Shown one piece after another: positions 34,193 through 44,811 of a stretch of DNA of 64,000 nucleotides. Numbering within the stretch: position 1 is the stretch's first letter; each line of letters begins with the position of its first letter. Origin of the DNA: Bursaphelenchus xylophilus (taxonomy: Eukaryota; Nematoda; Chromadorea; Rhabditida; Aphelenchoididae); assembly GCA_904066235.2 (NCBI GenBank), contig CAJFCV020000001.1:5828001-5892000 (forward strand), read 5' to 3'. The position numbers and the translations under genes are program-made. The notes beneath the pieces are model-generated. The model ran no database searches. It was given only the letters and a program-made list of their open reading frames with translations, and was not told where the DNA came from.

Positions 34193-37100
34193 ATGGATTC
34201 AACGGAACAAATCCAGAATATGCTGGTCAGCACAGTCGCTGCGAATGTTGATGGAATCATGCTGCATAAGCTCGAAAGTACATTCAAGTGGGTTGAGATA
34301 AAAAGTTAGGTCATTGCTTAGGTCTGATTGGGATCAGGATCTGAAGGACCACTTTGACAAGTTAGGTGTGTCCAATATCACGGAACTTGTCCTTTCCATG
34401 AAAAACAGACTCCAACTTCTTGGGAATATAATTTATCAAGTGAACGACGGAAATATTCAGGACGTGGTCGACCTCATCACCGAATCGAAGTAAGTTGTAT
34501 CTCTTGATTTCAGCTACTATTTTAGAACAATCAATATCGAAGAGAAAAATCAGAAGAATGCGATGAAGGCTAGACAGCGCGAAAGAGAAAAAGGAAGGTC
34601 GACGTACAAAAATAGTACATCTGTAAACGTCAACCAAAGGGCAAAGTCCTTCTTCTCCTCCAGCAACGCTATTGTGAAGCCCATAAAGGCAAGCGGTTTT
34701 CACCTTTTTGGTCGTATGTTTGATTGCGTAACGGAACTTTGAATTTTCAGTCGGTGGGCAGGATCAACGGGAATGAGGTCCCGTTACCTCCAGGAAAGTT
34801 CTTTAACTCTACATATTCTCCAGCCCCAAAGTCATCTAATGTCTCGGTCCTTGACCTCTTCACAAGTGGTTTGAAAAAGTCTGACGCAGTCACGAACATC
34901 ACTGGGCCGTCGATTGCAACTCCATATTTTTGCTCAACAGGTCCGTCTACTTCGAAGACTTATAATTATGGCAATCCGCACATTCCATTCTTCACCTCAC
35001 TCACTCCCCCAAATCCATCGTCTGTACCGCGTGGATTTGGTGTTTCCAATACAGTCGAAGACGAGTTGGATGGAGCAGCTACACTACCGGAAAAACCGAC
35101 TTTCGGGAACGCGCGATATAATAGCGACATGTTCTTTAAGCCGGGGCATAGGAATGAGCTCGAGGCAAAATTCGGGATCAGTTCGGATCAAGTGAGCTTC
35201 GCGAAGACGGATCCTCCGAAACAACAACGGGTACCGGAGGAGAATCCGTTTGGGAAGTATCCAGTGACACCATCAGATGCCGAATTCGGGGTTCCGCAGA
35301 GCCGAAAGCCTGTGAATGGAACCGGAAACTTCAAATTCATTCCAAAAAAAATTGCCGCAGGCGACAGTAATAGAAAAAAGAATGTTGCCTCTGTTCCAGA
35401 TGGTTACAAGAAGAGTATCGCTGGGTTCATCCAGTCCAACGGCAGAAATATGCGCATGCCACCGGTTCCGCGTACGGTGTCCAGGGTTGCCCGATTTGCC
35501 GCCTCGATGAGCGCAACTGAACCTGCGAGAAAGGTATTGGATCCTGATTGGGTATGTTATAACTAAATGGAGGCCGGGAAAAATGCAGGGATTATTTATA
35601 GTTATATTTTATTTAGCAATCTAAATTTAGCAAAAGTAACGAACAATATCAGTAACTTTTATTTTTTGTATGTATTTAATCAGTTTCAAAATACCTTTTC
35701 TTTTGGCGGCGATACAGTGGTTCAAACGCTATCTGTTTAGCGTTGAACTCCTTGGCTATTCGGCACACTCATCTGTCGCTAATGTCACGGGCGATTTTTC
35801 TGGAAGATCGCATATTTTCCTGTTGATGATCTTCTATGCCGAGCACATTAACAATTCGAACAGTTCCAAAATCGAGTCACTTTGTTTGACATTCAAAAAA
35901 CGTGTTACATAATCCATATGGACATGAAAAAGAAACCACTAGTACAGAAAAATACGGAGAATTTAATAGTCGGAGTATCGTTTGGCTACACTTAAAAGTT
36001 TTTGCATTATGACCCGTGAAAGAAACTCCTGCATTTTTTGCGACCACCCTGTATTGCGTCATTACGATGATTTTTAGTATAATGTCATGAAATGTGTGAA
36101 CATTATCAAGGAACGAGGGAAGGTGAAGACCAAAACTCTGGAGAAACTGGTCGAGCAGGAATTTGGCTGTTCACTCGACAAGGCATTTGTAAGTTTAAGT
36201 TGTGCACCATAATACATTGTTGCAGATGAAAAAAGTCTTTGGGGTGGAAATTCCGTTTCTAACCAAAGCCTTGCTGATGATGAAGGACACTGTGTTTAGA
36301 TACAACCCTCTGGCTGATTGTTTTGAACTCAAGTGTCCTTGTAGGTTCTAGATTGGATTGAACATCGTTTTAGATGAAGAGATTGTTGAGAAATTCGAAG
36401 CCATGAAGAAACCACAGGAATTGGAAGAAACTTCCAAGGGTGATGAAAAAGAAGAAACAACGGTTTCAGAAGCTTTGACTAATCATGATCAAGAAGCACT
36501 TCCCTCGAGTTTAGAGGAAGTCTCTGTTAAGGATGAGCCACTAATTTCAGAAGAGGATCTGTCCACTGCGACAGAAGGGGAAGCTGCTTCGTCCATTAAA
36601 GAGATGCCCGATGCCGGTGAGCCGTCTTCCACGAAGGTTTCGGAGATTTTGAACGATGGCTTTGACATAACCGAGAGGACGAATGAGACAATCTTCTCAC
36701 ATTCGGCGTTTGAACGGTACAGAAATTGTAATGTGGAGGCAGCGCCAAATTCGATGGGTAGTTATCGCCAAAAACAAGTTTCCGAGTCCGGGTCTGATCA
36801 TAGTCAGAGTGCCTTGGACATCATCAATCAAATCGTTTTGCCGGATGAAGCCAAAGACTTTGACAGTATGACAAATACAATTACTGAAATCGATGGAACC
36901 GCGTTCTATGTTAATGTAGGTTTTATTGCGACTTTCACTATTAGTTTAGAAAACCATTCGTACTCTTCTGATGGTGGTCATGCAATTTGATGAAAACGAG
37001 AAGATTACAATCCCAAAGATCGCCGAGGCTCTCCTTTACGAATCTCGGGGTCAAATGGAATTAACTGTGGAATTGGTAGGCCATCATCTTGCGTTTCATA

Positions 37101-37344
37101 CTCTTGACTTTAGATGAATGAGGCGTTCGGATTGAAGGTGTCGACTGTTGAAGAAGCCTTCAAAAGCCTTCCTCAATTCTTTTCCTACATCGATGGCGAG
37201 ATTGCATTGGATTCTTTCCTGCCGTATTTCCTTGAGGAGGGGTATACTCTTGTCTTTGACAAGTATAACAGAATCCGTGATGGAGACCAGATGCTTAGGA
37301 TTAGCCCTTCTTGTATCCAGAACGCCGCGACAGTGAAAGAATAA
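34193..37344 (+). CDS. Multi-LOTUS (OST-HTH) domain protein, germ-granule type
   Basis: Nine exons in phase: 34193-34287, 34322-34489, 34526-34688, 34751-35551, 36078-36188, 36226-36340, 36374-36915, 36950-37075, 37114-37344, giving 783 aa. LOTUS domains bind Vasa-type helicases in germ granules (Oskar, TDRD5/7, worm MIP-1/2). An N-terminal LOTUS-like winged helix (residues about 7-80) contains LGVSNITELVLSM. A second (about 405-490) is KTKTLEKLVEQEFGCSLDKA with FLTKALLMM. A third, more diverged, is near the C-terminus (about 665-750: ITIPKIAEALLYE, VSTVEEAFKSLPQFF). Disordered linkers rich in Ser, Pro, Gly and Asn separate them. The exon-3 donor is GC (AAG|GCAAGC). The 526-bp intron at 35552-36077 joins the two halves exactly in frame. 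Confidence 0.7.
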
Positions 37345-37577
37345 CAACATCTAACTTCTCAAATTATTTTTTAATATTGTTGCTTTTTTATTTGTCTGAT
37401 TCCCCCAGTTTTACATGTGCTTTATTCATCATATATTTACATAAGCTGATGGGGATAAGACGCAATTTTACTAAAATTAAATTTTTGTACTTACATCGGT
37501 TTGCCGCGGTAGTTTTGATACGCGTTTGTACGGTTTAATACATACCTTTTTCGATTTTCTTAAGTTGTGAATTTCAG

Positions 37578-38206
37578 ATGACCGATTTCTTCCAAAGCAA
37601 TGGTTTTTCCAAGTCTAGCGGCACCCGTGGTGGATTCAATTTGAGCGATGGTGAAGGTTCCGACAATGACAACGCCAAGTCCAGATTGGGACGTTCGATC
37701 GGGCCCGGATCATCTATGTTCTTCAGGCCCAGGAGTGGGTCAATGAGTTCGTCCAGAAGAGTTTGTCGAATGGAATCGTCTTTCAAAGACGAGGCCTATG
37801 GAGGAAAAGGAATGTGGGGAATTCAAGCAACTTGGGAAGGGAGCACCGAGAAGAGTCCAATGGAACTAGTCTACACTGAATGCCCTCTCAACCATCTCCA
37901 TGAGTCGAACCATTATGATACTGAATGTAGGTTTGATTCCCTTGGAAAGAAAAATAGTACCCTTATTTTTCAGACCCATTAAACTCCGTCTTCGCTCCTT
38001 TCACCGATGGACTAAAGGAAGACGAGAAGGTCTTCCCGATGGCTCATCCGGCACACCCAGAGCAATACCACGACTTTTTAAGAGCTCGCGAGATCGTGAT
38101 CAGCATCCTCAATAATGAACGATATCGGCTCGAAAGAGGACAGCGCAGACTCCGGAGACTCAGCCGTGGTACTGATATCGACTCGTCCTCTGAATACGAC
38201 TTTTGA
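37578..38206 (+). CDS. Unrecognised Ser/Arg-rich protein (193 aa)
   Basis: Exons 37578-37926 and 37974-38206 in phase. The N-terminal half is disordered and Ser/Gly/Asp-rich (LSDGEGSDNDNAKSRLGRS, RPRSGSMSSSRR). A central block GMWGIQATWEGSTEKSPMEL and a C-terminal helix (YHDFLRAREIVISILNNERY) look folded. The tail is Arg-rich then acidic (RRLRRLSRGTDIDSSSEYDF), with many possible phosphorylation sites. A TTTCAG acceptor abuts the ATG. It lies 233 bp after the LOTUS gene on the same strand, so it may be downstream in an operon. No family is recognised. Confidence 0.75.
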
Positions 38207-38340
38207 AAGAACAATATGATTGTTATTATTACGATTTACACTCACAGGTTGACACACTTTCTTTCATTATTCACCAATACTTGTAAAACATGATTTTGTA
38301 ACCTTTACATTTTACATTACAATAGACAGATTAAATATAA

Positions 38341-38910
38341 TTAATCGCCTTCTTCGTCCCCAAAAGATAACAAACGACTTTGTTGAATATGTTGCTGAGT
38401 TTCCTGTTTCTTTTTCTTTTCGTTGGATTTGTCTTCGGACTCCGGAGCTGTTCGTTTTACAGGCTTTTTGAATGTGATAAGGCCTTTCTCGATCTTTTCT
38501 TCTGTAAACCGAGGAGTAAGAAAATGTTTGACCACTTACTGTCTTCGGCTTCCCTTTTCTTCTTCACTTCCTCATCCAGTTCTCCTTCGGATACATCTTT
38601 TTCGGGATTCAGAACTACAATTTGAGGCCGGTCTTCTTTCTTCAGGTTCCTGATATCATCTGGATCTCCCGAGAACCCAGGACTCTCTTCTGCATCTTCG
38701 CCACCTTCATCAAAGAACTAAACAAAAATTTTCCGAAAGATGGATACTTACTTTATCCTCCAATTTGGTCTCCTGGTAGCCAAACTTTTCCTTTATCTTC
38801 CTCAAAAACGGCGGATCATTGTTCTGAACATAAGTTATGGAACTCTTCTCCTTGTAACTCAACTTCTTGCCGTCTCCACCACCACCTCTTCCCCGGTTGT
38901 TGCGACTCAT
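38341..38910 (-). CDS. KIAA1143-like protein (DUF4604)
   Basis: Exons 38752-38910, 38540-38717, 38341-38501, giving 165 aa. The order of motifs matches human KIAA1143, a small disordered, probably nuclear protein of unknown role. An N-terminal SYKEKSSITYVQNNDPPFLRKIKEKFGY corresponds to its VSYVRPAEPAFL block. A central DRPQIVVLNPEKD matches PQVVVLKKGDLS, ITFKKPVKR matches IYRKPVK, and the C-terminal SRLLSFGDEEGD matches SLLSFDNEDE. A Gly/Arg run (RNNRGRGGGGDGKK) precedes the domain. It is divergent from nup58, 271 bp away; MSRNN is chosen as start though an in-frame Met lies 4 codons upstream. Confidence 0.88.
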
Positions 38911-39181
38911 CTTTACTAACAATTCTAATTACAATAGGCGCTAAAACATTTGCAGAATTTTTGGTTTGTAAAGGATTCGTCGTATAAGATGAAACTTTCA
39001 GGTCGCGCCCTATAAAACTTCGGCGGTAAAAAATGTTGAAACAGATCCTCCTTGTCGGAACGATAATTGCATGTAGGTGTACGTTTTTTGAATGCTGTGT
39101 GAACGCGATGACCTATCATTTACGAGATTGACACCTCGTTATCATTTGAAATCCGTTTTAATCCTCGTTTTTAGGAAAGAA
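38911..39181. promoter_or_regulatory. Divergent promoter, KIAA1143-like / nup58
   Basis: A 271-bp gap between two head-to-head starts. It must hold both promoters. A TTTTTAG acceptor-like site lies 7 bp before the nup58 ATG. No TATA box is evident. Function is inferred from position. Confidence 0.45.
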
Positions 39182-40671
39182 ATGTTTGGAACATCCGCAG
39201 CAAAGCCAGGGACGGTCGGATTGTTTGGAAATGCCTCCTCTACCTCCATTGTGACATCACAGCCATCTTCATTATTCGGGCAACCAACGGCAACCAAGCC
39301 AGCTGAGCCTACAAACACCTTAGGTATCGGAACCTCGAATCGAACCAAAACTAGCCCTCTAGATTCAGAAGTTCCACAACAATTAACGGCAGCTGTGGAT
39401 CAAATAAAGTAATCTTTATTTTTAAATTTTTATGAAGTTTAGAAATGCAATCAAGGGAAATAACGACAAGATAAGTGAATTTAACGCGACTTTTGATCTC
39501 GAATACGATGCGAAAGTTGAGAATACCAAAAATCTCGTACATCAAGCTTCGAGAAGACTTCAAACAAACTCGAATGAAGTTGAAAGTAGGTTTCAAAAAG
39601 GATTAATGAATAATCTTTTTAGAATTACTGCGCAAATCTAATCAGATGTTGACACATATGAAAGTATTAAGTAGAATAAACGAAGAGAACCGGGTAAATC
39701 CAAGCTCCGGCTTCCAATCTTTGATGGATTTCATGGAACAAAGTGCGGAGAACCTGCGGGGCGAGATTGATGAAGAACGGGTCAGAATTGTAGGACTTGA
39801 AGCTCCGCTCAAGGAGTACATAAATGTAAAGGAGGGAGTGGCTGTAGCTGAAGGCATCTCGAAGAAGGACATGTTCGACCACATTCATCGTACAGTGGCT
39901 ATTACAGATGACGTTCTTTTGCGATCTTCCAACATTCATGAACAAGTTGAGAGGATGAAGAAACAACATGTGGATACCCTCCGACGATTGCAAGGAAGAT
40001 ACGTACCTTCTCCATTCGCATCCGATGAATCAGAAGAAATTGATCAATTCGAATATGATCCTAAGAAGAGAATGAGAGGTTAGTTTTTGATAGGTAATAT
40101 TGTCTTCTTTTAGGTCCGAACATCTTCCCGAGCGCTGTTACTCTGCTGTCTTTGGCCGAGGGACTTCCAAAGGCGGGTCTTCAGCCTCAAGCGACATCCA
40201 CTCTGGGAGGTTTTAGCAGTACGACTGGAACCACTGGCAGCCTTTTTGGTCCTAAACCAGCTGGCCTTGGTACTTTTGGAACTAGCTCCACCCCCGGGAC
40301 GACTTCTCTGTTTGGCCCCAAACCCGCTGGGACCACTCCATTTGGTACCACGGCTACTTCAACGTAAGTGCTTATGGAGTTATTTTTTGCATTACTTTAG
40401 TGCGACTTCATCTACCGGAGGTCTCTTTGGTTCGAAACCGTCCTTCTTATCAACTTCAACCGCCGGGACTACTGCGACGCCGTCTCTTACGACTGGAACT
40501 TCGGGAACTGGCACTTTGTTTGGATCTACTACTACTCCAGCTTCCACTGCCTCAGCAACCCCATCTTTGTTCGGATCTATTCTCAACACTTCTAGCTCGG
40601 GCACTTTATTTGGAGGGACTGCCAATAAACCAATGTTCGGAGATGCTCCTAGTGCAAAGAAATTTGCCTAA
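39182..40671 (+). CDS. npp-4: FG nucleoporin Nup58/p45 (NPP-4)
   Basis: Exons 39182-39408, 39443-39585, 39623-40078, 40114-40363, 40401-40671, giving 448 aa. Nup58 forms the central FG channel of the nuclear pore with Nup62 and Nup54. The architecture is diagnostic: FG motifs at both ends with a central coiled coil. The N-terminal FG patch has MFGTSAAKPG, VGLFG and SSLFG. The helical middle is residues about 60-300, including KEYINVKEGVAVAEGISKKD. The C-terminal patch has repeated TSLFGPKPAG, GLFGSKPS, GTLFGST and PSLFGS. Nup62 has one FG arm only, hence the Nup58 call. The start follows a TTTTTAG acceptor. Confidence 0.85.
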
Positions 40672-41360
40672 ATTATATTTATGTCAAGTGTCCGATCTTT
40701 CACATAAAATTATTTCTCATATCACTTGTTGTTTTCATCTCTGTTTGAAAGTTATTCATGACAAATAAACGAATAAGGAAACGTTTCATGGTATAAAATG
40801 TCGCCAGAAAAGCTTGTTTTCTGACGAAAGAAAATTTGGAAATTGTAAAATGTAGATTTATCTTGATTTTCTACAGTGGGCATGGATGTCAAAAATTACA
40901 GGGAATAGTTCTATGACTAACAGGTTTTTTTTTGATATAAGAGGAAGCGGATAAAAGGTAACCCCTCAAACATTTTTGCCTTTGCTCTGATAACTATTAT
41001 GTGAAGATCCCACCAACACGTTTTTGTTTAAGATCTCTTTATTGTAATCTGTTTGTGTTTGTAATCTGTAATATTGTTTTGTGGTCCGATTTGGGATCTC
41101 CAACAATGAGTCATGTGATCTTGTATTGTTTGGACTTAGATAAAGCTAATTTCGAACAAATCAATAAGAGAGTAATCCCCACTAGTTCCGAACGTAATTA
41201 AGATTCAGGAATTTTAACGGTTTTCTGTTTTTTTATCATTCAAATCGATTTTTTCCGATTATTTGTATTGAAAACGACGCGCAAATAACTCATTTGGAAC
41301 AATGTATTCCGCTTCCAGGAAAACTAAACGCTAAATTTCAGCTTCTATGTCGGTTTCAAA
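40672..41360. other. Intergenic region, nup58 to TMEM106
   Basis: 689 bp, AT-rich. The 3' UTR of nup58 (AATAAA near 40,765) comes first, then the upstream region of TMEM106. No coding frame, repeat or RNA gene recognised. Confidence 0.4.
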
Positions 41361-42161
41361 ATGAGTGTTCAAGAAAGACTCCAATGTTTGTAAGTTTATT
41401 TTATGAATAACACTTACGTTTTTAGGTCACAAAATGTCCGAGATCGAGTCCGGAATTTGTTTCGTCATGATGACGAAGGTATGAACGATCAACTAGTCGC
41501 TTCTACACATTCTGAAGCGGAACGGTCGAATCAAGGAGGAGGTTATACTGAACTTATGGGAGGATCTGTTCCTTGTCCAAGCTGTAATGGGTCGGGGATG
41601 ATACCAAAGGGTAAGTAAAACGCTTCTCTAGCTAAATCTGTTCATTGTAGAACTCGAGGGTACATTGGTGGCACTAATTCCATTGACTGATGACCGTTTG
41701 AAACCAAAGAAAACCTTGAGAACAATAATAATCTGGATCACGGTCTTCCTTTTGCTTGGAAGTTCCACAATTTTTGTTTTGATGCCCCGAACGGTGACAA
41801 TTTCGTCACTGCAGAAACCGATTTCCATTGTTCATGTAACAAAGACCGATCCTCAAGACCATCAACTAATGGAATTCGACTTCCTGGTAAGTGTAATATA
41901 AAAAATTACTCATTCTGCTATTATTTTCTCATAAATTAATTTCAGAACCGGATAAACGTGTCTTCAGGAAACTATCTCCCAGTCAGTATAGTGAATGTGA
42001 GTGCGACCGTCGTCTCGAAATTCCAGCCTTGGTCGGTGGATGTAATTGGGCATGGTTTCAACAACTCTATTTCCGACAACGAACAGCTCCGCATCTACGG
42101 GCGCAGCGCTCAGGAAGTCTTCTTCAATAATTCCGTCAGCTTGCAGGGATATGTCGCGTAA
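41361..42161 (+). CDS. TMEM106-family lysosomal membrane protein, short C-terminus
   Basis: Exons 41361-41389, 41426-41610, 41651-41886, 41946-42161, giving 221 aa. TMEM106 proteins are type II glycoproteins of late endosomes and lysosomes. The cytosolic motif CPSCNGSGMIPK (human CPTCQGTGRIPR), then LVALIPLTDDRLKPKKT, one transmembrane segment (IIIWITVFLLLGSSTIFVLMP) and a lumenal LEA-2-like domain with N-x-S/T sites are all clear. The frame ends ...VSLQGYVA at 42161. The human protein continues much further. A GTAAGT donor overlaps the stop (42157); splicing to a TTAG at 42,199 would add about 13 residues and stop at 42242. Either way the lumenal domain is shorter. Confidence 0.85.
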
Positions 42162-42356
42162 GTGCATTTCAAGGTTATCTCCCAACGAACGGGTGTTAGG
42201 TTAGCGACAAAAAATACTTGCGCTCAAAAAAAGTGCGAGTAAAAAACAGCTTTGTTTAATATATACAGACAACAACAAGATTGCATTGCGAGGGTTACCA
42301 TTAAAAGTGAGCAAGAATGCACATAAGAACGGCCAGATGGTCTAGTATAATATAAT

Positions 42357-43116
42357 TTAGGCCTGTTGGAAGGCGAAACAGGTGATGTCTTCCTTGGTGT
42401 ACTCACAGTAAAAGTCGGTAGCAACTCTGTAGCTGATCAGAGCTGGGGCACAGATCACATCGATTCCCTTGTCACTGTTGGCATCGCTGAATTGTTGGTT
42501 GGCGACTTTGTAGACGTTCCTCTTGGACTCGTTGGCATCACCGGCGACGATCTCCTTCTCCAAGATCTTTCTCAACTCCTTGTTGGAGCACTTGCCTTCA
42601 GCGTTGAGGGTCTTGGAGGCATAGGCAGCAGCAGCGGCAGCAACTCCCTCACCGCCAGTAGCATAAGAAGCGACGGGAGCGGCGACTGGGGCGGGAGCGG
42701 CGTAAGTTGGACCGGCAACTGGAGCAGCATAGCCTTGAGCGATTTGAGGGGCGGCGTAGCTGGGAGCAGCCACAGGCTGGGCATAGCCACCGCCGACTGG
42801 GCCTGAGGCATAGCTGGGGCCAGACTCAACTGGACGGACGATTACGTAGCGGGGCTGGCAAGGGGCGGCTACTGGGGGCGCGGCGTAAGAAGCGCCATAA
42901 GAGGCACCACCACCACATCCACAAGGCTGCGGGGGTGGGCATGCTAGAAATCGCGAATCATTTATGGAGGGGGATAATCAGGAAGGATGAAAAGTAATGA
43001 GTTGTAAGTAACTTACGTGGTGGAGGAGGAGCGCATCCACAACCACCACCGCCGCCACCAAAGAAGATGGCCGAAACTGGGGCCAAAAGGGCCAGGCTCA
43101 AAAAGATCAGTCTCAT
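42357..43116 (-). CDS. Secreted ground-like domain protein (grl/hedgehog-related)
   Basis: Exons 43017-43116 and 42357-42943, giving 228 aa. A signal peptide (MRLIFLSLALLAPVSA) is followed by a Gly/Cys/Pro-rich stretch (FFGGGGGGCGCAPPPP) and a long low-complexity region with YAAP repeats (SYAAP, GYAAP, TYAAP). The C-terminal ground-like domain runs from about residue 145: KCSNKELRKILEKEI, DVICA, DFYCEYTKEDITCFAF, with conserved cysteines. Grl proteins are nematode-specific, secreted by hypodermal or glial cells and linked to cuticle. It is convergent with TMEM106. Alternative frames in the repeat region are open but are shadows of its GC-rich codons. Confidence 0.9.
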
Positions 43117-43560
43117 CCTCTGCAAGCAAAACTATGATGCCTACTACAATATAATGAGAAGTGATAAAACCCGCGGTTAACACGATCCGAACCCCGATCC
43201 AATTAGAGTAGCCTGCTCTACGTAGTTAACGCGCTTTTGACTCGGAAATGGTCGCAGTCCCTCGCAGGTGGGGAGGTCGGCTTAAATCCTGCTAGCCGCG
43301 ATTTAATTCGACTCCGCCTAATTCTGTGTTTCTTTTCTTATCGCTTCCCGTCGACAAATTTCATCAACGCAGCTGAGACCGACCGTGACTCTGAGTCCCA
43401 CACATCCATCAACAAGTTCTCGAGGTCGATGAACTTACATCTGATGGTATTGTTCCAATAAGAAAGGAAAGGGTAACAATAAAACAAAACATTAAATTTG
43501 AAAGTTCGAGGAATCATGACATAAATAACGAATCTGTGAACGCTTTGTAAGGAGTTGTAT
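43117..43560. other. Upstream region of the grl gene
   Basis: 444 bp containing the promoter of the minus-strand ground-like gene. No gene or repeat recognised, apart from the TA at 43,559-43,560 that borders the adjacent element. Confidence 0.35.
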
Positions 43561-44019
43561 TAGTTTGTCCAATAAATAATGTCCCTCTTCGAGAGGGGCA
43601 AAGTCTAAAATCTCTAAAAAAGGCAAGCGATGATGGAATTTCGAGATATTACATCATTTTATAGCTGAGGTCTCAGGCTTCTGTTTGATGTATTGTTTAG
43701 CATATTTGGACCAAATTACAGTAATTTAGCCCTAGTTCAAAATTGTAGAAAAAAGGTCGGTTCGCGCTTTCGCCTTGTGCGGGTAAAAACAGGATGCGAA
43801 AGTTTCAGAAGCTGCACAAAGTATCAACGCCCTGTTCGGCTAGTGTGTTCTCAGTCCGAATACGGGGAAATCATGGTTCAAAAATTTTCGATCTGACGGC
43901 GAGGGACCCAAAGATAAAAGTACGGCATTCAAAATTTATGAAAGCTGTTACTTATTACGGTAAATTTTGTCGCAGAAGTAAATTTTTCAAAGAGGGGGAT
44001 TACTTATTGGACACCCTAA
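43561..44019. mobile_element. Probable mariner-type non-autonomous element
   Basis: The left end TTAG(T)TTGTCCAATAA at about 43561-43577 and the right end, whose reverse complement is TTAGGGTGTCCAATAAG, form imperfect inverted tips of about 30 bp. TA dinucleotides flank both ends (43559-43560, 44020-44021), as in Tc1/mariner. The 459-bp interior has only short frames and no transposase motif. Confidence 0.55.
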
Positions 44020-44021
44020 TA

Positions 44022-44811
44022 TAAATTTACTCAAGCATTCGTCTCTATTTGAATCAACTACATTTGTTTTCAAAAAGAAAGAATGGGCGCTTCGTCTACT
44101 AATAGCCGGCTACTCCTTCAGGATCTTACTAGTTTTTCAGGCGAAAATAAAAAAAAGAATGAGATTTCCATCATAATTATGAAAGAGACAACTACGTAGA
44201 CTACTTTCAGAAAGTATTGTCAAGCCGAGTTCTCAAATTACACGGCGCTCTATGTGACCATGCAATTCGATGTCTCCATCACCTTACAATACTATTATGG
44301 ACATCAGGAACAGGTTATTTCTTCGGTTCAACAAGCTGTTTGTTGCATTCCACGAGGCAATTGTAGTAGTGTGTAAGGGATTACGTTGTATGTACAGTGC
44401 CTGCAAGTGCCCTTATAATATATGTAATATTGTAACCAGCCTGCTTATACCATTCATACCGGTTGAGTTCGGAGATACTGTAACTTTTTTATCTCCGGAT
44501 TATTTCACTAATGTTCGGTGCTTTTCGTAACTCTTGTCTTTTGGTTTTATCTCCTCTCATCTTTCTCATCACATGGATAAAAACATAGCAGTTTGTTCTA
44601 GCTATACATTGTCACATGATTTATATATTGGTTTAGTGATTTTTTATATGATTTCCTTAGATCTGTAAGTGATAACCATATTTCAATGTAAATAAACAAA
44701 GTGTTTTATGTGTTGGTCTTTCCACATGTTGAGGGCGTTATCAACAAAAAGACTGCCAGGCTAATATAAAAGGCGCTCTCAAAACCATCAAGTATAATAT
44801 CGTCGCACAAA
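44022..44811. other. Intergenic region upstream of the carboxylesterase
   Basis: 790 bp, AT-rich. A TATA box, TATAAAAG, at 44765-44772 lies 40 bp upstream of the esterase ATG, implying a very short leader. One 86-codon frame at 44,270 has no support. Confidence 0.45.
44765..44772 (+). promoter_or_regulatory. TATA box of the carboxylesterase gene
   Basis: TATAAAAG in CTAATATAAAAGGCGC, 40 bp before the ATG at 44812. Transcription would start about 10-15 bp before the ATG. This fits an inducible gut or detoxification promoter better than a trans-spliced housekeeping one (inference). Confidence 0.6.

Noticed and set aside
42572..42829. Alternative frames through the grl repeat region
   Set aside because: They are shadows of the Ala/Pro-rich YAAP repeats in the real frame, which has a signal peptide and ground-like domain.
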